From: JAEINY01 sp942490535
GTDB taxonomy: Bacteria; Bacteroidota; Bacteroidia; Bacteroidales; Marinilabiliaceae
Direction of reading: 5' to 3'
DNA: 64,000 bases
Assembly (NCBI GenBank): GCA_942490535.1
Contig: CALNXQ010000002.1
Location: 1 to 64,000, forward strand
Position numbers and translations under genes: made by a program. Positions within the stretch are counted from its first letter, which is position 1; each line of letters opens with the position of its first letter. Below are positions 1 through 9,061 of the stretch, in pieces. The notes beneath the pieces are model-generated. The model made no database searches and was not told the origin of the DNA. It saw nothing but the letters and a program-made list of their open reading frames with translations.

Positions 1-65
1 ATACTGTTATTACTGCTATAAAGTAAAATTACAACCCCAAAAAGTATTATCAAAGCCTTAAAGAT

Positions 66-96
66 TTTGAATATTAGAATTGATAGGTTATATTTG
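66..96 (+). promoter_or_regulatory. Bacteroidota-type promoter for the primase operon, copy 1
   Basis: TTTG at 66-69 and TATATTTG at 89-96 are 19 bases apart, matching the Bacteroidota -33/-7 consensus TTTG-N19-TAnnTTTG. The ancestral ATG of the primase lies about 43 bases downstream at 139. The same element is in copy 2. Confidence 0.7.
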
Positions 97-182
97 AAAC
101 CTAAAAGTTCTATTTAAAATTTTCAATCTTTTTTCTACATGCAAATCCCCACATCAAAAAACAACTGCCCATACACCAAGTA

Positions 183-2756
183 TTGGCTCATTACAACATC
201 AAACCAGACCGGAACAACCACATCAAATGCCCGTTTCATGAGGATGACAAACCCAGTTGTAAAATATACCCTGAGACCAACACCTATCACTGCTTCGGGT
301 GCGGTGCCACAGGTGATCAGATTGAGTTTATTGAGAAGCACGGTAAATTAAACAAACACGAAGCATTAAAGAAAGCTACTGAATTAGCCGAAGTGAATAA
401 AAATACAGATGTAATGGGGATTGCATCAAAAAAGGGAGTTGCAAGGGAGGCTGATAATTTTGCTGAATTATTCATCAAGCAGAAAGAAAGCCTCCCGCGC
501 AGCCCTAAGGCATTAGAATATCTCAAACAAAGAGGATTGGAAGATTTACCAGATGTGGGTTACAACTCCGGAAAAAACTGGAACAAACTCAAAACTTGCA
601 TCATCTTCCCTTTAAAAGACAAAGATGAAAATATAACCAGTTTATATGGTCGAAGAATCACCGAAAGCAAGGGGCATACACTGGAATTTGGCAAACACTA
701 CTACAGCGAAAACCGGAAAGGATTGTATCCTTATTATCCCAGTAAAAATACCCAAACCCTGATCATCACCGAAGCCATCATTGATGCAGCCACCTTACAG
801 TTAACAATGCCAATCAGTGAACAATTATCAGTGCTGGCTGCTTATGGGACTAATGGTCTCACAGCTGAGCACAAAACGGCTATCAAAACACTCAAACAAC
901 TACAAGAAATCATCTTCTTTTTTGATGGAGATACAGCAGGACAACAAGGCATTACTAAATACAGTAAAGAGCTAAAAGAACTGAACTGCAAACTATCAGC
1001 TGTTCCAACCCCTGAAAATGAAGATGTAAATAGTCTTTATATCAATTATGGAAAAGAAACTGTTATACAACTGATTGAAGAGAAAAAAGTTTTAGAAGAT
1101 TTAAGACCCAAGGATATAGATAACAAGAGTTCAAGCCTCAAGCCTTCAAGAGGCCAAGTAGTTAACACTAAACCTTTTTCTTCAACTGAGAAAACTTCAA
1201 TTGAAAAAGAAACGCAGAAGATATTAATCGCAAATAGCAAACTCAACACCACCCAACCAAACAAAATCATCTACGAAAGCCAAACGGCCAGATATATTGT
1301 CAAAGGATGTCTATGCAAACAACTGGATAAGATGCTGGTGAGCCTCGATGTGCAACATTTAGAAACGGGTATCAAATATCGCTGCCGACTGGATCTGTAT
1401 GAAGAGAAACAAACCCGGCGGGAAGCGTGTGAGGCAGCTGAGAAACTGGATTTAAGAAGTGATCAAACGGAAGCGGACTTATCGTACCTGACGGATCTGT
1501 TGGAAGAGCACCGGGAGCAAGCGTTTCAAGATTCAAGTAACAAGGATCAAGACCTGGAAAATCCGGTGCCACTGGCTGAACAGGCGCAGTGCAAAGCTTT
1601 TCTTAAACAAGATAATTTAATGGCGCGACTGAATGAACGCATTGGTAAAAGTGGGATTACCGGCGAAGAAAACAACCGGCTGTTTTTGTTCATCATCGCC
1701 ACCAGTCACAAAATGCCGGATACCTTGCATGCCTTAATACAAGGCAGTTCAGGAAGTGGAAAAACCCACCTCTTGAGTAAAATAGCCGATCTGATGCCAG
1801 CTGAAAAAGTGGTGAAATTTACCCGTGTGACCGAAAATAGTTTTTACAATTACGATGAGTACTTTTTCAGAGGCAAACTCATCTGCCTCGAAGACATTGA
1901 TGGACTGAAAGAAGAAGCCCTTTTTGCCTGGCGTGAACTGATCAGTAACAACATGCTCAGCAGCAGTACCAGCCAGAAAGATGAAAACGGCAATATCCGC
2001 AGTGCACAGCGCATTGTACGTGGCCCCATGGCCAGTTTGTGTGCCACTACGCACGGCCATATCTATGAAGATAATATGAGCCGCATGTTTATTGTGGCGG
2101 TGGATGAAAGCCGGGAGCAGACTGGGCGGATTATGCAGTATCAAAGCCGGGCAGCATCAGGCATCATCGACAAAACAGAAGAGATCAAAACCAGGGCTTT
2201 TCTGCAAAACTGCATCCGCTTATTAAAGCCTTATGATGTCATTAATCCCTATGCCGACCGGATACAATTACCTCCCCGTGCCCATAAAATACGGCGCTTA
2301 CATGAGCTGTTCCTTTGTTTTGTAAGGCAAATCACATTGATCAACCAGTTCCGGAGAAAACGGGATAATAAAAACAGAATTATCACTGAACCGGAAGATT
2401 TACAGACAGCTATTACCATCATGTTTGACAGTATCTTTTTGAAAGTAGATGAGCTAGACGGAAGCCTTCGCCAGTTCTTTGAGTCCCTGAAAATACACCT
2501 CTTACAAAAGGATAATCCACAACAATATGAATTTACCCAGCGCGAAATACGCCAGGCGCTGCACCTGAGTAAATCAGCCATTCACCGGTATTTAAGCAAC
2601 TTGATTGACATGGAATACATCTCGGTAAGTGGTGGTTATCAAAACAGAGGGTTAAAGTATAAAATCTCTTACTGGGACAACCTGAGTAAATTACGCCATG
2701 AAATACAAGAATATCTTCATAATCAACTGAATAATCTAAATAATAATGAAAAGTGA
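183..2756 (+). CDS. CHC2/Toprim primase with C-terminal ATPase, copy 1 (N-terminus frameshifted)
   Basis: Probable replication primase-helicase of the mobile module, 857 codons from a TTG at 183. The CHC2 zinc ligands (Cys16, His19, Cys37, Cys40 in this numbering) and the Toprim acidic residues (Glu followed by DGD) are present. So are a Walker A loop (GSSGSGKT) with Walker B (LICLEDIDG) and a C-terminal winged-helix-like segment. Copy 2 starts at an ATG 45 bases further upstream, but here a run of four C instead of five near 146 puts that ATG (139) out of frame. Either the protein starts at the TTG without its first 15 residues, or this copy is crippled. The first recombinase gene overlaps its 3' end by 11 bases. 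Primase assignment is by motif; helicase activity is inferred. Confidence 0.8.
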   Translation: MAHYNIKPDRNNHIKCPFHEDDKPSCKIYPETNTYHCFGCGATGDQIEFIEKHGKLNKHEALKKATELAEVNKNTDVMGIASKKGVAREADNFAELFIKQKESLPRSPKALEYLKQRGLEDLPDVGYNSGKNWNKLKTCIIFPLKDKDENITSLYGRRITESKGHTLEFGKHYYSENRKGLYPYYPSKNTQTLIITEAIIDAATLQLTMPISEQLSVLAAYGTNGLTAEHKTAIKTLKQLQEIIFFFDGDTAGQQGITKYSKELKELNCKLSAVPTPENEDVNSLYINYGKETVIQLIEEKKVLEDLRPKDIDNKSSSLKPSRGQVVNTKPFSSTEKTSIEKETQKILIANSKLNTTQPNKIIYESQTARYIVKGCLCKQLDKMLVSLDVQHLETGIKYRCRLDLYEEKQTRREACEAAEKLDLRSDQTEADLSYLTDLLEEHREQAFQDSSNKDQDLENPVPLAEQAQCKAFLKQDNLMARLNERIGKSGITGEENNRLFLFIIATSHKMPDTLHALIQGSSGSGKTHLLSKIADLMPAEKVVKFTRVTENSFYNYDEYFFRGKLICLEDIDGLKEEALFAWRELISNNMLSSSTSQKDENGNIRSAQRIVRGPMASLCATTHGHIYEDNMSRMFIVAVDESREQTGRIMQYQSRAASGIIDKTEEIKTRAFLQNCIRLLKPYDVINPYADRIQLPPRAHKIRRLHELFLCFVRQITLINQFRRKRDNKNRIITEPEDLQTAITIMFDSIFLKVDELDGSLRQFFESLKIHLLQKDNPQQYEFTQREIRQALHLSKSAIHRYLSNLIDMEYISVSGGYQNRGLKYKISYWDNLSKLRHEIQEYLHNQLNNLNNNEK

Positions 2757-3765
2757 TATACTGGCATCCCACACCTCTGAAACACCAGTTGGGACGCCAG
2801 AACCCCCACCAATACAACAAAAACCCTTTGGCGTCCCGCGTCCCACAAAAAGTGTTAATAGAGAATATCAAAGCAACCAGTTTCGCCACCTCTCCCAAAG
2901 CTTCACCCTGTGGCTCGACACATTGGGCTATGCGCCCCACACAGTCAAACTTAACAGATGGTGTATGGATGAGTTTTTTGCTTTTCTGGAATTACAGAAC
3001 ATCACCCATCTGAAGGAGTTTGAATCTGGAAAAATCAATCACTATTTAGAGCATCTGCATCACCGCCCCAACTGCATGCATGGAGGCAGCTTAAGTGCCG
3101 GATACATCAACAAACAGATGACGGCCCTGAGGTTGTTCAGCAAATACCTGCAACAGTCCGGAAAGGCCACTCTTCCACTGAAACTGGAACTGCTGAAAAC
3201 AAAGGAAACAGCCACTTTCTTAACCCGAACTGAAATCAGCCAGCTTTTTAAAACCGCTTCTGATCACCGGAATATCTACCACCAACGGGATACTACTATG
3301 CTCAGTGTATTTTACGGATGTGGCTTAAGAGCCAGTGAAGGAGCCGCCCTCAATATGAATGATCTGCTTTTTGAAAGGGAACTCATTTATGTACGCAAAG
3401 GCAAAAACTACCGTGAACGATATGTACCAATGAATCCACAGGTTAAAAGTGCTTTACAGGCTTATATTACGAACCAGCGCCATTCACTATTAAATGGCGG
3501 AAAATCAGACGCGTTGTTACTCAGTAGGCGTGGCTCAAGGTACTCTCAACAAGGCATGTATAATCGTTTGCAATGGTTGAAAAATCAAACAAATAATGAA
3601 GCTCTCAAACAGAAGTCGTTCGGATTACATATTCTGCGGCACTCCATTGCGACACATCTGTTGCAAAGTGGTATGAAACTGGAATTTATCAGTCAGTTTT
3701 TAGGACACAAAAGTTTGGAAACAACACAGAAGTACACGCATTTAATTAAGAGTGATGGATTTTAA
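2746..3765 (+). CDS. Tyrosine recombinase (XerC/D-like), copy 1
   Basis: Site-specific tyrosine recombinase of 339 residues, the likely mobility enzyme of the module. It has a SAM-like N-terminal DNA-binding domain (about 45-140) and a C-terminal catalytic domain with the expected residues: Arg195 in GLRASE, a Lys near 218-220, His295 and Arg298 in HILRH, His321 in LGHKS and nucleophile Tyr330. About 40 proline-rich residues precede the core. Its start overlaps the primase end and its end overlaps the second recombinase, so the three genes form one translational unit. It is not IntI-like as far as can be judged. The target site is unknown; the 3' end of the repeat (near 5926) is a natural candidate. 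Confidence 0.92.
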   Translation: MKSDILASHTSETPVGTPEPPPIQQKPFGVPRPTKSVNREYQSNQFRHLSQSFTLWLDTLGYAPHTVKLNRWCMDEFFAFLELQNITHLKEFESGKINHYLEHLHHRPNCMHGGSLSAGYINKQMTALRLFSKYLQQSGKATLPLKLELLKTKETATFLTRTEISQLFKTASDHRNIYHQRDTTMLSVFYGCGLRASEGAALNMNDLLFERELIYVRKGKNYRERYVPMNPQVKSALQAYITNQRHSLLNGGKSDALLLSRRGSRYSQQGMYNRLQWLKNQTNNEALKQKSFGLHILRHSIATHLLQSGMKLEFISQFLGHKSLETTQKYTHLIKSDGF

Positions 3766-4618
3766 TACATGGCTTATCAATAAAGGCTTAAGTGTGAATA
3801 TTGCTTTGTATTACCACAACTTCATTGAGAAGAAATTTAAGGTGTGGCTGCATGAAAATCAAGCAAGTATTGAATACTTTGAACATGAACACCTGATGCA
3901 TTACATCCGCTACCGGAAAAGTCAAAACATCCAGCCCAAAACTATCAATGCAGAATTGTTGAAAATAGGCTACTTTTTAGAATTTAAGGAGCTGATCAAT
4001 GTGGCTGAGTCCATAAGAATCAGGGGCGTTATGCGGCGCATCCCACACAACCTGTTCACTGAAAAAGAGCTGGATAATATGTATGAGCAGTTCCTTAATG
4101 CACAATCTTTCTGGTCCAATGAAGCAGCGCTGAAGCGTTACCACATTACACTGGGACTAAAAATCTATCAGGGCTTGCAGGAAAGTGAAATGGCCAGATT
4201 GGAAACCAGTCATCTGCAACTGGATAAAGGCCGGATTTACATCCCGTCAACCAGGCGTACCAATAAGCGGATACTGGACTTAAAGCCCTTTCAGATACTG
4301 GCCTTGCATCAATATATTTTAACTGAAAGAGTGGACTTACTAGATGAGATAGAAGGTCAGCAACTCTTCCCGCGAAAACGGCTAAAGCGTTGTTTACCTG
4401 AAATCACCAACCGGATCCGTCGTTATGAACCCCGTTTACATACCTTAATGCAAATACGGCCCAGCGTCATCACCAATTGGCTGAACCACTACAATCTGAG
4501 GGAAGTACAGTACATGGCTGGTCACAAATATGTGAGCTCCACCGAACGGTACCGGACTGATAATTTGGAGGATTTACAAGAAGAGCTTAAAAAGTACCAC
4601 CCCTTAAACAAGCCATAA
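3755..4618 (+). CDS. Degenerate tyrosine recombinase-like protein, copy 1
   Basis: A 287-residue recombinase-fold protein. The C-terminal box reads IRPSVIT...AGHKYVSSTERYR, keeping Arg235, His257 and a candidate nucleophile Tyr266. The first catalytic Arg is Gln142 (GLQESE in place of GLRxSE) and the His of the HxLR box is Met232. It may therefore be a non-catalytic or regulatory partner of the upstream enzyme. Copy 2 differs by one residue (Thr to Ile near 166). The start could be GTG at 3752 or ATG at 3755; I take the ATG. It overlaps the previous gene by 11 bases. A decayed relative of its 3' end lies at 26515-26686. Confidence 0.82.
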   Translation: MDFNTWLINKGLSVNIALYYHNFIEKKFKVWLHENQASIEYFEHEHLMHYIRYRKSQNIQPKTINAELLKIGYFLEFKELINVAESIRIRGVMRRIPHNLFTEKELDNMYEQFLNAQSFWSNEAALKRYHITLGLKIYQGLQESEMARLETSHLQLDKGRIYIPSTRRTNKRILDLKPFQILALHQYILTERVDLLDEIEGQQLFPRKRLKRCLPEITNRIRRYEPRLHTLMQIRPSVITNWLNHYNLREVQYMAGHKYVSSTERYRTDNLEDLQEELKKYHPLNKP

Positions 4619-5359
4619 TCCATAACATATTAACAGGTTTAGCGGTGTTCGTCATCGGTCAGTCGGCAACAGCTGCGCCAAGCCATTCAGCCCATTTTAA
4701 TACGTGTCTGTTTTTTAGGCATTAAAAAGCGCTTCATGCCCTTCGGGTGCCCTTCTGTCATTTGTTCTCAGTAATATCATAATCCCTGGATATCTCCTAA
4801 CTTTTATGGATAGTTCTAATATTTAACCGGTCAGCTGGTCACACCTCTTGCGCTCCTTCGGTCTTCCTCACAGCAGCTCCATTGTGCTTTTAGCCGCTTC
4901 GTTCGTACCTCACTTCAGCCACTAAAAACCCAAACGCTGCCAATGTTAGGCTCGCCTGCTGGTCGCTGTGGGCTGCAACCGAAGTATTTAATGGCCTCCG
5001 GCAGGTAGGCGGTTTGGTGTGTTACGCTCCGTGCCTCCGCTTCACACATAAGCCAGTCCACGCGGTTCGTACCTCACAGCTAACGGCCTGCCACCCTTGC
5101 TCCACTCGCAGCCGGCTCGCATGAACTTGAATACTCTATGACCAGGCCATCCCAACGACCTGAAATCCATATATCCCAATGAGTTTAATTACCTGGTACC
5201 CTTCTTTATTGGGCTTCAAAAGTTACACCCGGTCGGTAAAAAGTCAAGGTCAGGCCCTACGGGTTTTTAAGGATTTTTTTGATGAAATCGATTGATCTGT
5301 AAGGCATAAAAAAATCCTTAAAAAACCTTGCCTCCTTTCACCGCCCTGGCTGAAGTGGG
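4619..5359 (+). other. Gene-free, hairpin-rich stretch of the module, copy 1
   Basis: About 740 bases with no plausible ORF. It looks richer in G and C than the flanking genes and is kept essentially unchanged in copy 2 (13543-14283). It holds many short self-complementary segments, an exact 13-base direct repeat (GTTCGTACCTCAC at 4901 and 5065) and, at its end, a strong inverted repeat (5264-5325). A replication origin, a recombination site or a structured RNA are all possible; the sequence does not decide between them. Confidence 0.6.
5264..5325. repeat. Long inverted repeat (hairpin), copy 1
   Basis: TTTTTAAGGATTTTTTT at 5264-5280 pairs with its complement at 5308-5325 around a 27-base loop. 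An A/T-rich hairpin like this could act as a bidirectional terminator or as an origin or recombination structure. Copy 2 has the same hairpin at 14188-14249. Confidence 0.75.
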
Positions 5360-5605
5360 ATGTCTACGCCAATTAAACAAGGCAAAAAAATAATGTATCA
5401 CTTAAAACTTAACGTCATGATAAACAAACGCAAACAAGAGATTGAAAACCATCTCAAAGAGATCCGCATCTGTTGCAATGGCCTGTCAAGAGCCTTGCAA
5501 CATAATTGCATTGAAGCTGAAAAAATAAGCCTCGAATCCATGCAAAGCACACTGAAAGTGATTGTTGCTTTACACAACGATTTACAACGTTTAAGAGGTG
5601 GATAA
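5360..5605 (+). CDS. Small helical protein of the module, copy 1
   Basis: An 81-codon ORF identical in both modules, rich in Lys, Glu and Leu and probably helical, with no recognisable domain. Internal starts at codons 12 and 20 (Met-Tyr-His, Met-Ile-Asn) are equally possible. It lies between the structured stretch and the toxin frame. A small accessory or DNA-binding factor is a guess. Confidence 0.5.
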   Translation: MSTPIKQGKKIMYHLKLNVMINKRKQEIENHLKEIRICCNGLSRALQHNCIEAEKISLESMQSTLKVIVALHNDLQRLRGG

Positions 5606-5766
5606 CCTCTTTTCTTTCAATTGAAAATCCCTTCAATTGAAAAAAAGGTATCGCCAGGACTGAAGTAGGAATCCGGTATGCCAAAAGTATGGATCAAGTA
5701 AGGATAAAGCATGACGATACAATATGTTTACCGATATTAATACACTATAATATTCAGTTAAAATGC

Positions 5767-5774
5767 TACTTTTG
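5767..5774 (+). promoter_or_regulatory. Possible -7 element upstream of the toxin frame, copy 1
   Basis: TACTTTTG fits the Bacteroidota -7 consensus TAnnTTTG. No clear -33 TTTG lies 19 bases upstream, so it is weak. If used, transcription would begin about 55-60 bases before the TTG at 5840. Confidence 0.35.
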
Positions 5775-5839
5775 AAGAAGGCAGGGAACGTTCTTTGACA
5801 TGCCATAACCCTGTATAGTGAAGCTTTTTACTGAATGTT

Positions 5840-8149
5840 TTGTGGCTCAGATGGAAATACCAGTGGGACCTCATTCATAATCCGGAAACAATTCTGTTTG
5901 ATGCGTTTGATGAGAGTGAGGGGGCGTATGCAGAAGGAGAAATAGCCCAAAAGATTTTACAGGAGTTCAGATGTGCTTATTTGGATAATATAAATGAATT
6001 TAAGTCTGAATACCTAAGCAGACTGCCCGTTCGAGATAAAGTTATTTTAGCTGGTCAATCCTTTGAAATCTGTTTGGAGTATGATGATGAGAAGAAGATT
6101 TATTTAACTGAAGACATTAGTCTGGCAACTGGAAGTTACGATAAATCCAGTATCCTTGATTGGACTAAAACAAAGGTTGTACCACAAAACTTTACAAATA
6201 AATACATAGCTGGAGGGCTTACTGTTTATACGAATACTGATGATTTTGCATCTTATTTAAAGCCAACTGATTTAAGTGTCCAAGCTGATTTTAACAAAAT
6301 ATGGTCCGAGATAAATGTGGATGATGGTATTGATAGTGATGAATTTATCAAACTAAAAAGTATTGCAGCTTGTGCTACCAAGCACCTGACTCCACAACAG
6401 AGATATGATTTGTTAACTAAACTTGCACCGGTTAATAAAAGTATTGTCGAAACCAAGGAAGATCTTATTCTTGATTTGTTTGAGACAAGTATGCACCGGG
6501 ATGATTTAAATGAGTTTGTTGATCTAATCAAAACGGATGCACAACTGTTTGAAACATTGTTCGCTCAACTTGATGATATCAATTACGATTTTTGGAGTGA
6601 TGAGAATAATAAAACCCGTTTTCTCACTACGCTTTATTCTATCTGGAATTTAAGTGATGAAAGTAATTTGAGCAATTATACTTATGGTGATGAAAATCCT
6701 TTGGTTTATTACTACAATGCCGGAGGTACGTTTCAGCGGACCTTTAGCATAGAAAACGATGAGTTTCGTTTTTCAGGATCTGATATCTGTTCAAGAAAAT
6801 ATATTGATGACGAAGGGTATACACCTGATCGATGTTATAATATTTTTCAACCAATACGTGTAATCTATGATGAGGAAGAAACAATAAACCTGCCATCGAA
6901 AGATGTACCTGCTTTCTACTTAATGGGAGTTCATGATCTGGAAGATCTAAAAGCCAGAATGACATCATTAAGTATAGCAATGGATGTAACCTTGACTGTT
7001 TCTGCAGTAGGAAATCTGAGTAAGATAAAAGAGTTGCCTAGAGCATACAGACTGGTAAAGGTTGTTATAGCTGGCTTAGAGATTGGAACTTCTACTCTGG
7101 ATATGGTTTTGAATTACACTTCAGCATGTGAAGGAAATACAGAATTTTGTACCAAATTAAAGGCTTATAACTTTTGGCTGCAGATGGCCACACTATCTTC
7201 GGATATTGTCGTTTCGAAAATGGCTAATAAAGCTGCAAAGGAGGCTTTGCAAGTTGCGGATGATGCTGTGCCGGATAACATTAGAAGGCATTTGGAAGAT
7301 GTGGCAGGTGTAACTACCAACTCTGTATCTAATATTGATGACCTACTAAATAAGCTCCATACACAAAGTTTAAGAGATGCTTTTAAAACTGATTTTGCTA
7401 ATTTTGATAATGCTTTAAAGAAAGCATTCTATGATAAACCGGAGTTATTAAATAGCTGGGAAAGAGTAAAAAACACCACTCTTAGAACGGATATTAAGTG
7501 GTTGGAATTTATTGAAAAAGGAAAGATAGGCCAAAAGAATATTCCCTCAGGATGGAAAATATCAGAACAGGGAGGGGTAACATCTTTTAGAAATACACAA
7601 GGGAAGTTGTTAGCAGAATTTGATGGAACCACCTTAAAATGCTCGGGAGGCAACAAAGGTAAGGGCTGGAACACATTTTTGAATATTGACCCACCTATGG
7701 CTAATGCAAAATATGACGTTGATGGCTACATCTATGAAACCGATGAACTTGGTAGGGTTGTCAAAGTTTCAGGTGATTTGGACGATATTGTAAGAGCCCG
7801 ATTAAATAGCCAGCAAATCCGAAGTGTTGATATAAAAGAAGGTGTAAAAGGAACCGATCAGGGAGGCCATGCCATCGCAGCAAGATTTTATGGCCCGGGC
7901 GAACAAATAAATTACTATCCGCAGGCAGCCAATCTGAACCAAGGAGAGTGGAAAAGGATGGAGAATTTATGGGCTGAGGCAATGGTAACTAAGTTTGATG
8001 AATCTGGAATCATTATTAAAAAAGGAGAAGATGTGAAAATTCAGATACTGCCAGTATTTAAAGGTAATGGGAAAAGACCAGTGAAGTTTGAAGTAAGATA
8101 TAAAATTGGCAATAACGATCCAGTTATTGAAACATTCGATAATCAATAG
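5840..8149 (+). CDS. Polymorphic toxin body with C-terminal DNA/RNA non-specific nuclease
   Basis: A 769-codon frame opening at TTG 5840; no in-frame ATG lies between the upstream stop (5819) and the body. Residues 1-29 (LIHNPE...LFDAFDESEGA) come from the repeat and are shared with the second toxin; the rest is unique. The middle has a hydrophobic stretch (about 370-460) typical of pre-toxin regions. The C-terminus resembles Endonuclease_NS_2-type nucleases: DQGGHAIAARFYGP with candidate catalytic His677, then an Asn and PQ...LNQG.WK.ME. The next gene, 2 bases downstream, looks like its immunity protein. Having no secretion or core domain of its own, it may be an orphan tip that must join a full-length core, or it may start at TTG. 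Confidence 0.78.
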   Translation: MWLRWKYQWDLIHNPETILFDAFDESEGAYAEGEIAQKILQEFRCAYLDNINEFKSEYLSRLPVRDKVILAGQSFEICLEYDDEKKIYLTEDISLATGSYDKSSILDWTKTKVVPQNFTNKYIAGGLTVYTNTDDFASYLKPTDLSVQADFNKIWSEINVDDGIDSDEFIKLKSIAACATKHLTPQQRYDLLTKLAPVNKSIVETKEDLILDLFETSMHRDDLNEFVDLIKTDAQLFETLFAQLDDINYDFWSDENNKTRFLTTLYSIWNLSDESNLSNYTYGDENPLVYYYNAGGTFQRTFSIENDEFRFSGSDICSRKYIDDEGYTPDRCYNIFQPIRVIYDEEETINLPSKDVPAFYLMGVHDLEDLKARMTSLSIAMDVTLTVSAVGNLSKIKELPRAYRLVKVVIAGLEIGTSTLDMVLNYTSACEGNTEFCTKLKAYNFWLQMATLSSDIVVSKMANKAAKEALQVADDAVPDNIRRHLEDVAGVTTNSVSNIDDLLNKLHTQSLRDAFKTDFANFDNALKKAFYDKPELLNSWERVKNTTLRTDIKWLEFIEKGKIGQKNIPSGWKISEQGGVTSFRNTQGKLLAEFDGTTLKCSGGNKGKGWNTFLNIDPPMANAKYDVDGYIYETDELGRVVKVSGDLDDIVRARLNSQQIRSVDIKEGVKGTDQGGHAIAARFYGPGEQINYYPQAANLNQGEWKRMENLWAEAMVTKFDESGIIIKKGEDVKIQILPVFKGNGKRPVKFEVRYKIGNNDPVIETFDNQ

Positions 8150-8151
8150 AA

Positions 8152-8499
8152 ATGGAAAAAATATACAGAGAATTAGCAATGGCGGTATTAGATATTTTGC
8201 CATCCGATATTCAATTCAATTATGTTGAATTAAGAATTAAAAGACTTAAAGGAAATGTTGGTTTTACTGGTCATTACATAACACACGATAAAAAAAGGGA
8301 ATCCTTAGATATTTGGGAGTTTCGCTTCGATACAGATAAAATTCATCAATTATACGAACTTACCCTAAATCATCCATTGCAGCACAAGGACTGGAACAGG
8401 GCAAAATTCACGCTATATCCAACAGGAAAATTTGATATGGAATATATCTGGGATCAGGAACTACAGGATGAAGTGGACAATTACAACAAAGAGAATTAA
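8152..8499 (+). CDS. YezG/DUF600-like immunity protein
   Basis: A 115-residue cytoplasmic protein beginning 2 bases after the nuclease toxin stops. Its pattern (KIYRELAMAVLDILP near the start, then WNRAKFTLYPTGKFDMEYIWD near the end) resembles the YezG/DUF600 immunity family, which neutralises nuclease tips of polymorphic toxins. It is acidic, as expected for a nuclease inhibitor. Position directly behind the toxin supports the role; family assignment is from pattern memory and moderately secure. Confidence 0.72.
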   Translation: MEKIYRELAMAVLDILPSDIQFNYVELRIKRLKGNVGFTGHYITHDKKRESLDIWEFRFDTDKIHQLYELTLNHPLQHKDWNRAKFTLYPTGKFDMEYIWDQELQDEVDNYNKEN

Positions 8500-8530
8500 A
8501 ACCTCTTCTAATTTACATAAAGAAATAATA

Positions 8531-8562
8531 AAGCCAGGTTACTCAACCTGGCTTTTGTTTTT
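8531..8562. terminator. Bidirectional terminator after immunity gene 1
   Basis: AAGCCAGGTT and AACCTGGCTT form a perfect 10-bp stem with a 4-base loop, followed by a T-rich tail. It lies between the immunity gene and the convergent XRE gene. A related hairpin ends the second toxin-immunity unit at 18933-18963. Confidence 0.85.
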
Positions 8563-8584
8563 ATATGGCATCAATATTTTACCC

Positions 8585-8911
8585 TCACAAAATCGATTGA
8601 ATTTTCCGTTTGGCAATAAAAGCATCAATAACAGAATAAATATGGTTCCGGTCTTCTTCAGAGAATCTGCTTACTTCTAAAATCCGGTTAAGTGTGGTTT
8701 TATCAAGCTCCACATCAATTTTGCCCACCAGGTAATCCAAAGATACTTCCAATAAGTCGGCTATTTTTGTTGCCACCTCAATAGACGGCTTCATCTCATC
8801 ACGCTCATACCTGCCAATCACTGGAGCTTTTGTATTAAGTACTTTCGCAACTTCCTCCTGCGATAATTCTTTCTTTTTACGTGCCTCTTGCAATCTTTTA
8901 CCGAAACTCAT
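8585..8911 (-). CDS. XRE-family HTH regulator
   Basis: A 108-residue Cro/C1-type regulator. Residues 1-65 form the HTH (LSQEEVAKVLN then APVIGRYERDEMKPS), followed by LLEVSLDYLVG and a short helical tail. It is transcribed divergently from the copy 2 primase with about 150 bases between them, an ideal place to control the module's replication and recombination genes. Copy 1 starts at the window edge inside the equivalent intergenic sequence, so a matching XRE gene probably lies just outside. The regulatory role is inferred from position. Confidence 0.85.
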   Translation of the reverse strand: MSFGKRLQEARKKKELSQEEVAKVLNTKAPVIGRYERDEMKPSIEVATKIADLLEVSLDYLVGKIDVELDKTTLNRILEVSRFSEEDRNHIYSVIDAFIAKRKIQSIL

Positions 8912-8988
8912 AAGTTTTGAATAATACTGTTATTACTGCTATAAAGTAAAATTACAACCCCAAAAAGTATTATCAAAGCCTTAAAGAT

Positions 8989-9019
8989 TTTGAATATTAG
9001 AATTGATAGGTTATATTTG
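8989..9019 (+). promoter_or_regulatory. Bacteroidota-type promoter for the primase operon, copy 2
   Basis: TTTG at 8989-8992 and TATATTTG at 9012-9019 with 19-base spacing. It lies between the divergent XRE gene and the primase ATG at 9062, so it could be an XRE target. Confidence 0.7.
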
Positions 9020-9061
9020 AAACCTAAAAGTTCTATTTAAAATTTTCAATCTTTTTTCTAC

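Larger units (their letters stand above)
1..5926 (+). repeat. Long direct repeat, copy 1 (mobile module)
   Basis: This stretch matches 8924-14850 almost base for base. Differences seen on reading: one base missing in a C run near 146, a few substitutions near 730-743 and 4252-4256, and one at 5889. It carries a primase-ATPase, two recombinase genes, a gene-free structured stretch, a small ORF and the first 87 bases of a toxin frame. Identity stops at 5926, where the toxin frames diverge. The left edge lies outside the window, because base 1 is already inside the match. The high identity implies a recent duplication or insertion. Confidence 0.97.

Noticed and set aside
139..351. 70-codon ORF at the primase start in copy 1
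   Set aside because: It is the frameshifted start of the primase, not a gene; copy 2 shows the true frame.
4821..4951. Integron attC-like arrangement (ATTTAAC, GGTCAGC ... GCTGCC, GTTAGGC)
   Set aside because: The motifs are very degenerate, the spacers are unequal, and the recombinases do not look like IntI. Chance is likely.
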